Origin: Sternotherus odoratus | Taxonomy: Eukaryota; Chordata; Testudines; Kinosternidae | Assembly (NCBI GenBank): GCA_032164245.1 | Contig: JAVMKO010000001.1 | Span: 12,437,603-12,501,602 of the forward strand | Reading direction: 5' to 3' | Length of the DNA: 64,000 nt | Part shown: positions 1 through 12,271 of the stretch, in pieces | Layout: every line of letters starts with the position of its first letter | How positions within the stretch are numbered: the first letter of the stretch is position 1 | Translations under genes and position numbers: made by a program | Notes under the pieces: model-generated | What the model saw: the letters and a program-made list of their open reading frames with translations, nothing else | Told to the model about the DNA's origin: nothing | The model's database searches: none

Positions 1-940
1 GAATCCTAGTAAAGAAACACTACAAATGCCAAACCTATATAAACCATCTTCACATTTAATCAAGTTTCTCTCAAAAGTACCAAGCACGGATCTTGTGCTT
101 AAATTTTTTTTTACAGGTGACATCACCCTCTTAACAATTAATTTTTTTGTTTTACCCAAGTATTTCTTTGAGTGAAGCTAAGTTTCAATATATTTTAGTA
201 AAATCATAACATTTAAAAGTCGATGTTTTGTTTGTTTGTTTGTTTTTTATATCTTGCAGGTATAAGAGATCACAAAATCTTGTGTTATCTTGTCCTTTCA
301 TTCTTCAGTTAGGGTTGAAGCCTCAGCTGGTGTGAATTAGCATAATTCTAAAAATACACCAATTTGAGGGTATGTGGGCCAGTGTATTCATTTGGTATGC
401 TAACATACCCATTACCCCATTGATAAAACCTTTCCAGTGTGCCTAAAACTGTAGAAAGTAAAGCCATGTACTATATGTGAAGTTATCATAGCTGCTAATG
501 AAATAACTTGTATATTAATGCAAACTGTGTATCATGTTACTGTGTATGTAAATGGTTTTATTTTAAGGTGGTAATTTGTCTTACATAAATATCTGCTCTG
601 AAAACCATAATGAATCAGCTGATTAAACTAACTAGGATAAAACCCAGTGATCAGTAGTGGATGGAAAGTGGAGTTCTTGTTTTGTCTTTCAAACTCTTTC
701 TTTATCATCCAGCAGCACATGACTCCTTTCTTTCTAAGATGAAATAACTGAGGCCGTGTCTATCCTACAGTGGCTACAATATCACTGCTTCAGCACTGTA
801 CTGGAGATGCATCCTAAAGCAATGGAAGGGGCTTCTCTGTCACTGAAGTTAATCCACCTCTCCATGTGGTAGTAGTTGGGTTGACAGAGGAATTCTTCTG
901 TTGACTTAGCTGTAAATACCACAGGGGTAAGGAGCTAGAT
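1..940. other. Gene-free AT-rich unique DNA
   Basis: No convincing coding exon, RNA gene or recognisable repeat was seen on either strand. There is a short run of TTTG repeats near 225-247. Open frames are short and compositionally like the surrounding noncoding DNA. Confidence 0.6.
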
Positions 941-2830
941 TGATCTAAATTTTAATGGGGGGGGGGGATGTGTGGGGAGGGGCATGCAGTATCATGTGCT
1001 GCCCACCGTAGTCCTCCTCTCCCCTCCCCATTTGCTGCTTGCTTGTACTGAGCCTGCTCACATGTGTCTGTGACTGAAGCTGTCCTCACTCTACCCTGCC
1101 TGCTGATTGTGGGCAGGGCAGTCTCCTTAAACTGCTGACGTGAATTAAGCCTTTCCTGTCTCCATCCCAATCCTAGTACTCAGAGATCCACAAATGTAAA
1201 GAAAACAATGCTGTGGGTTCCAAATGTAGCACTCATTTCATAAGGAGACAGCTGCAGCCTTGCAGGGGGAAGTAATATCCGTTGGACCGGACTTAGCACC
1301 CTTTGGGTATTGTAATGAGAAAGCAGAAGTCATTGCCACTTTGCTATTGTAATAACTTCCTAAAGGGGGACGTTAATACCCCTCGCAGCATCTCCCTGTC
1401 TGCAGGGATATGCTAGCTGTATTGTAGGAAGCAAGTATAACCCTGGAGGAGTATTCCTAGGAGAGGGAGTCTTTTTCCTCCTCATCCAGCACAGAGGTCC
1501 TGTATGGAAGATTTGTACAGTAATATTTGAACATCCCAAACTCCTCATCCCTGTCCCCACCCCAGTCCCACCATGGGCAGAGCCCTTACCCCCCATCCCA
1601 ACCATTTGCCCTAACCCTCAGCTTTGTCCTGTATTCCTCATCCCTTGCCTCACCCTACACCTCCAGCTTCTGCCCTGGCCTTGAGCATTCTCCCACATCC
1701 TAAACCCCCCAGTCCCCCCTCACCCCCCGCCAGAGCCCTCATCTGCCCACACTCCCCCACATTGTGCAATATAGGGAAACTGTTAAACACTTAACTGTTT
1801 CCAGTCCATTTTTGCATTATTAATAATCAGCCTACAAGGTGGGGGAGGGGGTGGAACATGGCCCCATTCTGGGCACCACCAACAATTATACAAACCTGCC
1901 CCCCCACACACACACCTCCGCACTCCTTTTAGTAATGTACGCAGAGGCAGGCTGAGAGTTAGTGGGGCCTTTGGCACAAAGAACATTTGGTCCGCCCAAA
2001 CCCCTTCTCCTCTTCCCCAGGCCCTGGGCAGCTCCATAGGTGTAGGTTCATTGTATATGTGGGGGCGGGGGGACACAGGACAGCATGGGGGGGAGCAGGG
2101 CTGTACACAAACACAGGTGCTTGCTGAAGCTATTTCCCCTGGCTCACTTGCTCTCTCCACCTGCCTGGAGTGTGGTACCTGAGCTGCTGGTGTTGTGGGG
2201 ATGGGCTGGCTTAACGGGAGCCCCTGCCCTTCAGTTACCCCTCGGCCCGAGAACAGCCACCGTGACCCGCCAGGGTGGGACGTGCCCTTAGCTGGCCCAT
2301 AGCGAGGCTCCCCGTCGTGCAGGCCCTGCTGGACCGTGCCCCAGCTCCCCCTGCCCAGCCCCTGTGCTACCTGCCCGGGGTGGCGCTGCAGGACCCCTGG
2401 GGGCCTTTCCCAGGCAAAGGGGTTGGGGCCAGGCACAGACATGGTGTGGGGGTTGTTGACACAGTCACCATGGAGACCGGCCCCACTCCTCCTCCCAGGA
2501 CCGCTGCCCTGGAGCTGCTTGAGAAAGAGCAAGGCCGCCCCCCCCCCACCCCCACTCCCCAACTTCCCCCAGGCAGAGACCCTCCGCCAGGCTCTCAGAG
2601 CCGCTTTTACCACCACCAGTCTTCAGCTGCCTGCCTGGTGGGGCCCTGGCGGGGGGGGGGGGGGGAGGCAGGAGGAGCAAGGGGAAGGGCTACAGTTCCA
2701 GCACTGGTGGGCCCTCCGCCACTTCTATCAAGAATCCAGTGCTCCTGCGGGGAGGTTTGGGGGGGGACAAATTGGCCAGAGCCCCTGGGCACAAGGCCGT
2801 GCGTAATTTGTTTACATGCAAATGCAGATT
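941..2830. other. GC-rich low-complexity stretch, no supported gene
   Basis: This stretch has several long poly-G or poly-C runs (about 957-967, 2,536-2,552 and 2,649-2,665) and C-rich segments around 1,680-1,760. Overlapping open frames on both strands between 1,783 and 2,830 are Pro/Gly/Arg-rich, show no domain and no splice context, and are best explained by GC-rich composition with few stop codons. It may include decayed MITE sequence, but no termini could be defined. Confidence 0.5.
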
Positions 2831-4370
2831 AAGTTTGTAATGTCTCAAGCGTGGGGGCTCACAATGTTCTGCAGTTAATGTAGCACGTATATGGAACACC
2901 ACCTTTGAAGAGTGTGCCCGTGACACTCCTTTGCAGACTGCATTGTATAATGTACTGACAAAGGGTATGACTCAATTTCGCACACACTAAGTGTATTGTT
3001 TGGCCACACTGAGGCTTAATCAGCGTCTTTTGAAACATTTTATTCCCACCATACCTTATAAATAGTATCAAGATGGTAGATGTGATTATGAGCGAGAGCA
3101 GCCCCATTCAGAAATCATGGATATGATGAAAGAACATGGCACGCAGGAGACTCCTGGATCACTAATTTTATGCTGGCTCATTCTGCGCCTGCACTGCGTT
3201 CCCTGCAGAGTGCATCTCAAGCTGGGCCCCATTCATTTTAATGGGCTCTGCACCTCACGAGGTCAACCTGCACAGAACTCATTATGGGATCAGGGGCTCT
3301 AAACACCAGGCAGGCTTCGAGTGCTGTTCACACAGTAGCCTTAGGTGCGCCTGATAAAACAGAGCAGGAATACGTTTACATGGCCTCAACTGCCCCTACG
3401 CTTGTTGTACACACATGAAGTCCCTCAGTACTGGTAACAGAGAAAGCCACATACACTGGGATCTTCCTAGCTTAACAACACACACAGCTGCTTTTCTACA
3501 CTGAGAATTGCCCTCACTCACCCTCTAGGAGGAATGAAATGCAGAAGATATTTTCAACATAACACCTCTGGCTGATGTTCTTGGATGCTGGAAGCACGAA
3601 CAGCATGACTGTAATTTGCAGCGTGCCTAGATGAACTGGAAATGTTTCATAACTGAATTCACCCAGGTGGAAATTGCAAAACACATTCCTTGGCTGGCTC
3701 GTTAAAGGCATGGTTATTGTTGACAGAAACAGAACAAGGATAGCATGGAAAGTATGCTACCCTGGCTCAGAGTAACAGGCGTCAGACATGCTAAAGAACT
3801 GCTTTGAGTCCTGTCATGACCTGTCCCGGAGACATCTACAAAAGCCTTTCGTTTTTGGACTCGTCAAGTATATTTCATGCCGCAGCACCACCCATGGCTT
3901 GCTAACACCTTGTGTTTTTCTTGCCATATAGCCTAGCTAGCCCCATATGTGTGGGTTGGTGCTGAACGTAATGGCTTATAAAAGAAGGGATAGGGTGGTA
4001 GGGGATGTGAAATTGTGGGACAAGTTCAGCAAAGCCTAACCTAACACTTTCTGCCAGACCAAAACATATACGTTACAATATCTTAGACTCCCTCCCTCTT
4101 ACCAATGTGTAGCTTGCAGCCTCACCGTACCTATTAACTCTGAATTTGGCCCACATTGGCTATTCTGGGATTCTAGTGCTGGCCGCACGTGCATTAGCAT
4201 AGGTTCTGTTTACATTGGTACAGCACTATTGGCACCAGTCCAGCTTACCCTGTTTGAAACCGCATAGATCAAGATGCACAGATATAAATCTTGTCTGTGC
4301 TAGGAGGTTGCAATGGTGTGACTATACCGGTGGCTAAACATCCAGTGTAGACAAGGCCTTATAGTGGTAA
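2831..4370. other. Gene-free unique DNA with a MITE end at its right edge
   Basis: Nothing gene-like was seen in 2,831-4,150. The segment 4,160-4,370 ends with the words CCAGTGTAGACAAGGCCTTA, a terminus shared by many short hAT-like MITEs in this window, so it probably contains one end of a decayed nonautonomous DNA transposon. Confidence 0.45.
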
Positions 4371-4381
4371 GGCATCTAAGG

Positions 4382-4642
4382 CAATGGCTACACTACAGAG
4401 CCTATGGCGGCATAGCCCCTTAGTGTGTAGACGCAGAAAACATCAACAAAAGGAGGGGTGTTTTGCCAGTGTAGTAATACCCCCTCTCCATGTAATCTTA
4501 GGTATGCCAAAAGAAGCTCTCTTCCTACAGCTGGGGGGGTTGTTGGCATGGCGATGTCACTAGGAAGTGTGAGATTCTTCACACCTCCGACTGACACAGC
4601 AATTAGTTCTCAGCAATTAGTTCTAAGTGTAGACCAGGCCTA
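4382..4642. mobile_element. Short hAT-like MITE
   Basis: The left end reads GGCTACACTAC and the right end GTGTAGACCAGGCCTAAG, so the ends form imperfect inverted repeats around the GTGTAGAC word that recurs at MITE ends in this window. It has no coding capacity. The two short opposing open frames inside it are chance frames. Confidence 0.5.
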
Positions 4643-4723
4643 AGTTGAAGCACCTCAAACAGAGAAAGGAGTACACCAAGGAGGTGTGTATTAAAGGTGC
4701 TCCTGTCACAATGTCTCCCTTCT

Positions 4724-4996
4724 TTGGGCTGGTCTTCACTCGCGCGGCGCGGGATCGATCTTCTGGCGATCGATTTATTGCGCCTTGTTAAGATCGCCCC
4801 AGGCTCCCCCGTCGACTCCGGAACTCCAGCTTGCCAGGAGGCGCAAGCTGGAGTCGACGGGGGAGCGCGCCACCGACTGCCGCCCCGGGGACGGCAGGTA
4901 AGTCGGTGGCAGATACGCAAACTTCAGCTACGTGATTCATGTAGCTGAAGTTGCGTATCTGCCATCGATCCCCCACCCCAGTGAGGACAAGCCCTT
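4724..4996. mobile_element. Palindrome-rich MITE, family A copy 1
   Basis: A roughly 270 bp element with ends GGGCTGGTCTTCACT and AGTGAGGACAAGCCC that are inverted repeats. It contains a GC-rich internal inverted repeat (the word CTGGAGTCGACGGGGGAGC against GCTCCCCCGTCGACTCCGG) and a second hairpin near 4,918-4,960 built from ACTTCAGCTACGTGATTC and its complement. Two further copies lie at 47,467-47,745 and 61,543-61,787. The open frames here are shadows of its palindromes. Confidence 0.75.
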
Positions 4997-6930
4997 AGTA
5001 TTTAACTTATACCTGTTTAAACTTTAGACAGACCAACTTACTAAGGGCTTGGCGAGCTCGTGTTTGTATAATTTCAGACCGGTATAGCTCAGTCCTCCAC
5101 GGTGTGCTAATTTAACTATTTTGGTTAAAAAAAGTCTGAGTGCAAGAGTGTCTAATTTACAGTTCCTCACACATCCCTTGTGAATTTGGCCCTTTGTTTA
5201 ATACTGTTGACAAAGCCTCATTTTTAAAGCATTTCCTACACTACAATTAGTCATAGGTTCCAATGTGGTTTCATCAGAGAACTGGCTCCCAGTAGATTGA
5301 GCTGCTCCCTCTTTCCCTGGTATAAGAAGGGGTCTCTCTTCACATTGAGGGCTTCAGCCCAGGCCCTGCCAAATGAAACATCACCTCATCTTTCACGTGC
5401 ATGCCCTCTGGGACTTTGTAAAGCATTTCTCAGAATTGGGCTCTCTCCCTTCCGTGCTCAGAGTCACCCCTCCCGAAACAGGACATGCCTTCCCCAAGCA
5501 GCTGCTGCCATGCCCCAGGGGAACACTCACTGAATTGTCAGATGTGTGCTTACCTCTAGGGAACAGGAAGGAAAGGTTATTTCTAGTAATAGGATCAGCA
5601 GTTACGCCCCAGTCTTCAGACTTTCCATCAGGTCACAGCTACCTCCTCCCACTTACTACCTAGAAAATAAAGAGCAGCAAAAGAGGAGCCTATGGTGGTT
5701 GAGGATTAAACAGCTTCTGTGAGTCGTAAGAGCCCGGTTGGTAGCCTAGACAGAGCAGCCAGCTTCACTGTCCTGTCCTTGGTATATGTTATAATACCTT
5801 TATCGCCGAGGGTAACTGTACATTTTGAAATAGCCACATAAACGATAAGCCATTGTCTAAATTACATGAAAACAGCTCAGTCGTTTGTATTTCTAGGGAC
5901 TGTACAGTGTGAGTGTGACCCTCAGGAAGGGGTTACATGCCTAAATCAGCAGCAGTATGTGCATGGGCGGTGGGTATCATAGGCCAGGGGAGGCTAAACC
6001 TCCCCTAACCTAGGATGCGGCCCTGCCCATCCTCCACTCCTGAGGCTCTGCCCTCGCTTCCCCACTCCTCTGAAACCAGTGGGAACTCTGCTCCAGTGGC
6101 CAGGGGCTGGGGCTGCTCAGGGTGGCTTGGGTGGGCCAACGGCCCGGTGCTCAGGCTGCTGCTTGGGCCAGCCGGCACGCAGCTGCAGCTGATGCGGACA
6201 GGCCAGGGATCCTCTGGCCACGGACTGGGGGGGCGGCACCTTGGACAGAAGCATGGGGCCAGGCCTGGGGCTAGCCCAACGCCCATGAGTATGTGAAGGG
6301 AGCACTTACCGTGGCTCACCTTGAATCCATCTAGTACTAGGTATGTGCATGGCCCACATCAGAAGAGTATCCGATCCCCACTAAAAGCGGGTCTGTGTTC
6401 GCTCTCTGAAGAGTGACCTCTGTATTTGATCCATCAGCGAGGGCCGGTTTCTACCCATGCAGGCAGCAAGCAGCACCAAGACACCACGTGCTACTATCGA
6501 ACATCTCAGTTTCGCTGGAACATTGACAAGCTAGAAGTTCGTTAAGCCACAGTTCATTTCAGTGGTACCCTCTCCACCGCTTCCGTCCAGGCTCTTACCT
6601 TGTGATTACCACACATAATACAGTGTTCCCATTATCCCTAAGGAGGCCTCAGTTTAGCACCTCTGCCACCATACGATCTGTGGGTCCCACAAGCACTGGT
6701 GCTTGCCTTCCAGGGGGCTAACATGCTCTGCTGAGCTTCAAATGGCATGACCCACTCCTGGAATGAATGACACACCAACAGCAGAGGAGGCATGAAATAA
6801 GAGGGCATTATTTTTCTTAGTTTGTCTCATCCTCTCGTTTTAGACATCAACTTCTTGCAATAAGCCAATGGGGCTGTAACAGCAGGGCAGGGCAGCGAAT
6901 CTAACTGAATGATGGATTTCCCGGAGTACA
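4997..6930. other. Gene-free DNA
   Basis: No exon, RNA gene or complete repeat could be supported. A GC-rich part at 5,975-6,300 yields open frames on both strands, which are probably chance frames. It begins with the small palindrome AGGGGAGGCTAAACCTCCCCT, which resembles a decayed MITE end. Confidence 0.45.
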
Positions 6931-6939
6931 GTGACAGCA

Positions 6940-7080
6940 CGGGCTAATAGACACAGTCCTAGCCCTGCTCTCAGCTCTGCCACTCACTTCCTGTGCAACC
7001 TTGGGGAAATCACTTAACCATTCAATGCCTCAGTTTCCCCATCTGTAAAACTGAAATATTTTGTTACCTGCCTAAAGCTA
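6940..7080 (+). repeat. MIR (CORE-SINE) remnant
   Basis: The segment holds the typical MIR order: CTGCCACTCACTTCCTGTG, then CCTTGGGGAAATCACTTAAC, then TGCCTCAGTTTCCCCATCTG and GTAAAACTG. This is an ancient tRNA-derived SINE found across amniotes. It carries many substitutions and has no function visible here. Confidence 0.85.
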
Positions 7081-7189
7081 TGGGTGGCTGAAGTCATGTA
7101 CTAAACTTTCAGAACCTCATAAAGTAGACAATTTTGTAAGTTTTATTTATCTAAGGTGCTTATATGGCTCCCTATTACTTAGTACCTGA

Positions 7190-7345
7190 GCACCTCACAA
7201 TCTTTAATGTATTTATATTCAACAACCCTGCCAGACAGTGCTGTTATCCCCATTTTATAGATGGGAAACTGAGGCAGATGGGAACTTACGTCAGAAAGTG
7301 ACTTGCCAAAGGGACCATTGGAAGTCTGTGGAACAGAGCATTGAA
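7190..7345 (+). repeat. MIR/L2-type ancient tail
   Basis: TTATCCCCATTTTATAGATG, GGGAAACTGAGGCAGATGGG and AAAGTGACTTGCCAAAGGG are in the order seen in the 3' part of L2 and related MIR elements. It lies about 110 bp downstream of the MIR core segment and may belong to the same or a neighbouring insertion. Confidence 0.65.
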
Positions 7346-9930
7346 CCATGGTCTTCCAAGTCCCTTATCTATGCTTCCTCTCTAATATTTAATGCTCTCT
7401 AACCTTTATTATTCACTGCCTGAGGAAACAGCACCCTGAAAATTTGGGCTCCCATATGGCCAGGCTATCATAGGACTGAGTTGTTTACCCTGACTGGGCA
7501 ATGCAGATAAACCACCTGATGCTTCTGAAGTGGAATGACACAGAGGGGAACAGGAGTATTTCACAGAGGCTGTCACAGTAAGAGGGAAATTATTAGGAAA
7601 TAGTTGTCAGCACTTTTCTATTTCCAATACACAAGTTACTCTGGGGGGGAGGGGGAGGAAGAGAACTGGATCATCAAACATGGGCCTTAGGCTTTCTGAC
7701 AAATTTAATTACAGCTGGATATTTCCTGTCTTCGTAAATGGGTTTAAACCTGATTAGGTTTAATTTTCCATTTGTGGTAGGAGAGACTTTCTGATGAGAC
7801 TGAGCTTAGAATACGTTCTGTGGAGTGAAGAGTATGTGCTGATACTGTATACCCTAGGAATCAATTCACGGGCTTTGCTTCAGACATCATGAGAAAGAGG
7901 AGAAAATTCCCCTTGCTGTAAGCATCATGTTACAGATGATATGGGTAACTCATTCCACTGGTATTTTTATATGCCAGTTATGCACAAGTGGTGTTTTTGT
8001 TTTTAATTCAGTTAAAACCAAATGCTAGTGATTACCGTTAATAGGCCAAGGGTCATGTCACCCACCTGTCCCCCATAGCATGGGAGAGTTTGTGGTCACA
8101 AAAGCCACATCGTAGGTTCACATGCATAATCTTTCTCACGGAAAAGAAAGGCTTCTGGAGGAGATACTAGGAACTAAAATATTCCTGGAACACCCTGACT
8201 GAATTTCCAGAAGGGATTTAAATAATCCAGTCTCACTAAGTTAGCTGCAAGTCGTTCCTTTTGGAAAAAGCTTTCCCACCAGAATGTTACAAAGGGGGGG
8301 TGGGGGGAGAAATCTATCCCTCTCCCCCCACTAAGCAGAGTTTCCCAGAAAAGAGAAAAGCTGAACACTCCATAATGTGCACCTTGGCCAGCCAGCTTAA
8401 CTGTCTATCAGTTCTCTCTAAGATTCAGTTCAGATCTATAACCATTTAGAGACTATCGTGATACTAGCTGTATATAATTATGACAGTCAGATTAATTTAA
8501 TAGTAGTGCCAAACACAGTGTCTGAAGGACACTCGACAAATGCTTTATTAGTTGATGTACGAAGTTTTTTCCCCACAGATTGCTTTCTGCCCTTTATCCA
8601 ATCTATATTATATTAAATGTTTTACAATAACATACTTATGAAGCTTTGGACCATGGACATGGAACACATGAGAGATACAACGGCTTTGCATTCAAAACAG
8701 TTCTTTTCTTCCACATCAGAGGTGGCTGCATTTCATGGTGAGTAATGTGATCGTTTCTGATCCTCTGCATACCTCACAAATATGTTACAAAGCTGCATAA
8801 CTATTGCCCGTGAAGTGCTCCTAGGATAAATGGTGGCATATAGTGACCACCTTATAAATCATGAGTGAAATCATGGCCCATTGACGTCAATAGTAGTTTG
8901 GGGATTGACTTCACTGGGGCGGGGGGTCAGGATTTCAGCCTAGAAAGAAAAAGAATTATCAATCTATCTAGATCATTTCCATTCATATGCAGGAAAGAAT
9001 GCAAAATAGTGTAAAGACACTTCCATTTTTTTCTCCGTTGGTTCTTATAAAAGATGAGTGTGGTTTTGAAGCTCAATACCAATGATCCACCCAGTGGCTT
9101 CATGAGCTGCAACAAGACACTAGCACAAGCATAGGAAATGGATTTTGTTCCTCAAAGATTTGCAGGAATTTTCCTGCGTCATTTTACACATTGCTGTGCA
9201 GATGGGATAGTTCAGTTACAAGCTCACAGTCCCTTTGCCAGGAGAGCATACAACTCAATGCATGTACCTGCAAACACATTTTTCATTCACAGATGTCACC
9301 TACTAAGCCAGTTGCTGAACTTTTTCAGGGAGTCCGAAGTAGAATACACCTGCCATACTGCTGAACGTACTAGGTGCCAGGTACATCCTGAGATGTCAAT
9401 GGAATGTTACTGGAAGTCCGGCAGCAGCAAGGTGGGGAAGGTTGGGGGGCAGGGGGGAGGGGACTGGCAGTCACAGAGTGCTGAATTTCAAACAATGGGA
9501 GCTCAGGAATGAAGAGCCCTGCTGATGGACCAAGCCTGCAGAGTTATTTTCTCCTGGCTTTGTTGTTGAGTCATAGTCAGACAGTGGTGCAATTATGTGA
9601 TAACTCGTGCAGCCACGTTTTTGTTGCTCTTTTTTGTTGTTGCCTGGAGATGAAACAAGGGTAACTCAAATGGACCAGAACGAAAGCTTTAAGTGACTAA
9701 TCAGTGATTACATAACCTGAAGGGGAGGCCCATGTGAACAGAGCGGAATGCCAGCCCAGAATAGAGAGCTCTCCCAGAGAATTCTGGGAAATCAAAGCTT
9801 GTTGTCAATTCATACTGACTTTTCCTTTTGCCTAGTGATGGCGGGGCTAAGACACTGCAAAATCAGAAGTGATTGGAGTAGATGTTTTGGTGTCTTTTTT
9901 CCTGTGGTGAAGTGGTCCTCTGCATCTCTG
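7346..9930. other. Gene-free DNA
   Basis: No coding exon with splice context and no recognisable repeat was seen. The longest frame, about 124 codons at 9,138-9,512 on the plus strand, has no domain, low-complexity Gly-rich codons near its end and no upstream signals. I treat it as chance. Confidence 0.5.
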
Positions 9931-9934
9931 AAAG

Positions 9935-10053
9935 TTAGGCCTTTCAGCAAGTGTAAAAAACCGGGATGGGGGGTGGGGATAATAGGAGCTTATATAAGAA
10001 AAAGACCCAAAAATCGGGACTGTCCCTATAAAATCAGGACATCTAGTCACCCT
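9935..10053. mobile_element. Short hAT-like MITE with CGGGAC-type subterminal repeats
   Basis: The segment contains CGGGATGG, CGGGACTGTCCC and ends with CATCTAGTCACCCTAG. Similar CGGGAC words next to a GTCAGCCTA terminus occur in the larger element at 38,725-40,291, so the two may be related hAT-type elements. No target duplication could be assigned with confidence. Confidence 0.45.
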
Positions 10054-10637
10054 AGACCTGAGGTGTCCCAAGCTGGGGACCCAAAACTGAACCATCTGCT
10101 ACTAGGACAATCTATAACACATGGGCTGACTGCTCCATCCACACAGAGCCTCGCAGAGGTCAGTGGGACTCTGAGTGGAGCAACAGTCTGCCCACTCTAC
10201 ACATTATAGAATTGAGGCCTGGGTGGACCCTTGAAAATTTTGGTCTCAGGACTTTTTTATATAGAGAAATCTATTAGCATAATTATATTGATGTAATAAT
10301 GCCATTACAGTTCTACTGGTGTAATAATAGTGGTGTAATTATACTGGTATAATGATGCAAATAACTTCCTCTGCATAGACGAGTCCTTAGGCCCTGTCCA
10401 CCTCTGGGAAATCCACTCCAGGGATGTGCAAGCTCCTAATATAGGCTTTGTCCACATGCAGAAGTCGGACCACTTTAACTATTCCAATATACTAAAGCAG
10501 TACAACCCCTAGCTTGGATGCGCTTATACCACTAAAAAGGTGCAGTTATACCAATATACTGGTAAAGCTGTTCCCATATGGGAAGGGGAATAAGCAATAC
10601 CAGTATAACTTCATCCACACTAGGGGTTGTACCACTA

Positions 10638-10823
10638 CAGTGAAACCTCGATATAACGGACTAATTCAGCGAGGGGGTGTCCGTTAAAGCCGAAAGTCCG
10701 TTATTTAATAATTTTTTTAAATCATTAAATAACAGGACTTTTGGCTTTAACGGACACCCTCCTCACCCGAATTAGTCCGTTATATAGATGTTACTATTAG
10801 TCCGTTATATAGATGTTACCATT
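10638..10823. mobile_element. pogo/Tigger-like MITE
   Basis: It starts after a TA with CAGTGAAACCTCGATATAAC, a terminus typical of Tigger/pogo elements that insert at TA. The two halves form a long hairpin around a TTTAATAATTTTTTTAAATC centre, with GGACTAATTC and GGGGTGTCCGTTAAAGCC paired to their complements. The right-hand end (ATTAGTCCGTTATATAGATG) is present twice in tandem. A better preserved relative is at 55,076-55,217. Confidence 0.75.
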
Positions 10824-11129
10824 ACTAGACCAGCAAACGATTCTAGTGTAGAGCTGGCCTGAATCTTAAGAAAACTATTTCCAGCATCGTTACAAAATGT
10901 TTTCATCCACTATCAAATCATCAGCAATAGGACACCTCAGTTTCTCCATGAGTAACACTGAAAGTAACACCCTCCTCACAGGAAAGTTGGTAAGGGTCAA
11001 ATTAATGAAGATGTAGAAAGTTCCTCGGGTATTAAGTACAAAGTAATATTTTCAAGAAAAGTTTGTGGTTTGAGTAAAGATTCCACAAGTAAGTGGGAAG
11101 AGTGGGTTATATTTTACTGCCCCCACCCT

Positions 11130-11870
11130 TAGAGCGTGTCCACACTGCAAAGTAAGCCCATGATTGAGCCCGGGCTCAGGGTTAACTCCCTCTCTTGGTC
11201 TACATTGCAGTTGCATTAACCCAGGGTGGCAGGACCCTGCAGGGCTGGAGGATCCAACCTTGAGTCAAGCTGGGACGCAGGGGCCAAGCCCTATTACTCT
11301 GCAGTGTAGCCACAGTCCCGCTTGACTCAGATCCCAGGAGTCATTTGGAAATATCCCACAATTCCATGGGCAACTGCCTTAGTCCCCTCTATCCCAACAA
11401 TCTACAATCCACTCTACTGAAAACAGAAGCTCCCCAGCAAACAGCATCAGCTCAGGTCAGCATTTACCTATTCTCTTCTGATCACCTCTCTGCTAGCACA
11501 TTATCAGAGAGCCTCCTGGGTTTACAATGGAGAGTAAACCAGTAACATGCAGGGCAGGCCGTAAATTTTCCCCACATTGCACCATGGTCCTAGGGCTAGA
11601 GCAACCACATTTCAGTGGTGGGGATGGGAGTGCTAGGGCCTCTGGGATATGGTTACTTGGCTCAGGTCTGTGCACTGTAGTGTGGATGCCAAAGCCCAAA
11701 GTTTGAGCACAGATTAGAAAACTCTTAACTTCAGAGGGTTTAAATACAGTATAGACACCCAAGTCCTGGGCTCCCTAACACAGGTCAGCTGGCTGACTCG
11801 TGTCCCACCATGGCTTGCATTTGCAGGGAAGACAAACCCTTAGGAAGATAGCACTGGAACACGTTCTTCC
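11130..11870. mobile_element. Probable MITE with GTGTCCACACT-type end
   Basis: It begins TAGAGCGTGTCCACACTGC and ends near AAGACAAACCCTTAG, resembling other medium-length nonautonomous DNA transposons in this window, with further TGCAGTGTAGCC words inside. The boundaries are approximate. It lies just left of the first DIRS element. Confidence 0.4.
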
Positions 11871-11898
11871 AGCTTGTCACTTGAGAAGGGGTCTAAGG

Positions 11899-11917
11899 GT
11901 TAGTCTACATTAGAAAA
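11899..11917. mobile_element. Left remnant of the MITE interrupted by DIRS copy 1
   Basis: The 19 bases before the DIRS terminus, GTTAGTCTACATTAGAAAA, look like the left terminus of a short MITE. Its right terminus (GTGTAGACCTGGCTTAAG) lies downstream of the DIRS right end near 18,001-18,016. The left piece occurs once in the window, while the right piece occurs twice because it is inside the duplicated unit. Confidence 0.5.
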
Positions 11918-12125
11918 AGAACAGTTACTTACCTGTAACGTTGGTTCTTCGAGATGTGTTGCTCATGTCCATTCCCATATGTGTGTGTGCGTTCCGCGCA
12001 TGCCCGGTACGGAAAGCTTTTCCCCAGCGGTACCCGTAGGGTCGGCAGGGGCGACCCCTGGAGTGGCGCCGATATGGCCATGCATATATGCCCCTGCCGA
12101 CCCTCCCCCCGCTCAGTTCCTTCTT
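11918..12125. repeat. Left inverted terminal repeat of DIRS copy 1
   Basis: The segment from about 11,944 to 12,125 is the reverse complement of 17,638-17,819, allowing small differences in the outer 25 bases. The outermost bases 11,918-11,975 are in addition complementary to the first half of the ICR. Two short opposing open frames across this region are shadows of the palindrome. Confidence 0.9.
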
Positions 12126-12161
12126 GCCGGTACTCCGACAGAGGGGAGGCGGGTGGGATTC

Positions 12162-12258
12162 GGAATGGACATGAGCAACACATCTCGAAGAACCAACGTT
12201 ACAGGTAAGTAACTGTTCTTTCTTCTTCGAGTGCTTGCTCATGTCCATTCCCATATGT
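12162..12258. promoter_or_regulatory. Internal complementary region (ICR) of DIRS copy 1
   Basis: Bases 12,162-12,219 are the reverse complement of the left outer end 11,918-11,975, and bases 12,220-12,258 are the reverse complement of the right outer end 17,781-17,819. The two halves meet with no gap at 12,219/12,220. This is the arrangement described for DIRS-1, where the ICR is the template that restores both termini when the circular intermediate is made. It also fixes the element ends to the base. Confidence 0.9.
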
Positions 12259-12271
12259 GACTTACGAGCAG

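Noticed and set aside
1783..2832. Overlapping Pro/Gly-rich open frames on both strands, the longest 277 codons on the minus strand
   Set aside because: The region is GC-rich with homopolymer runs, frames overlap on both strands, and no domain or splice context is visible.
11929..12212. Opposed short open frames on both strands at the DIRS left end, repeated at 20,859-21,142
   Set aside because: They are reflections of the ITR/ICR palindrome.
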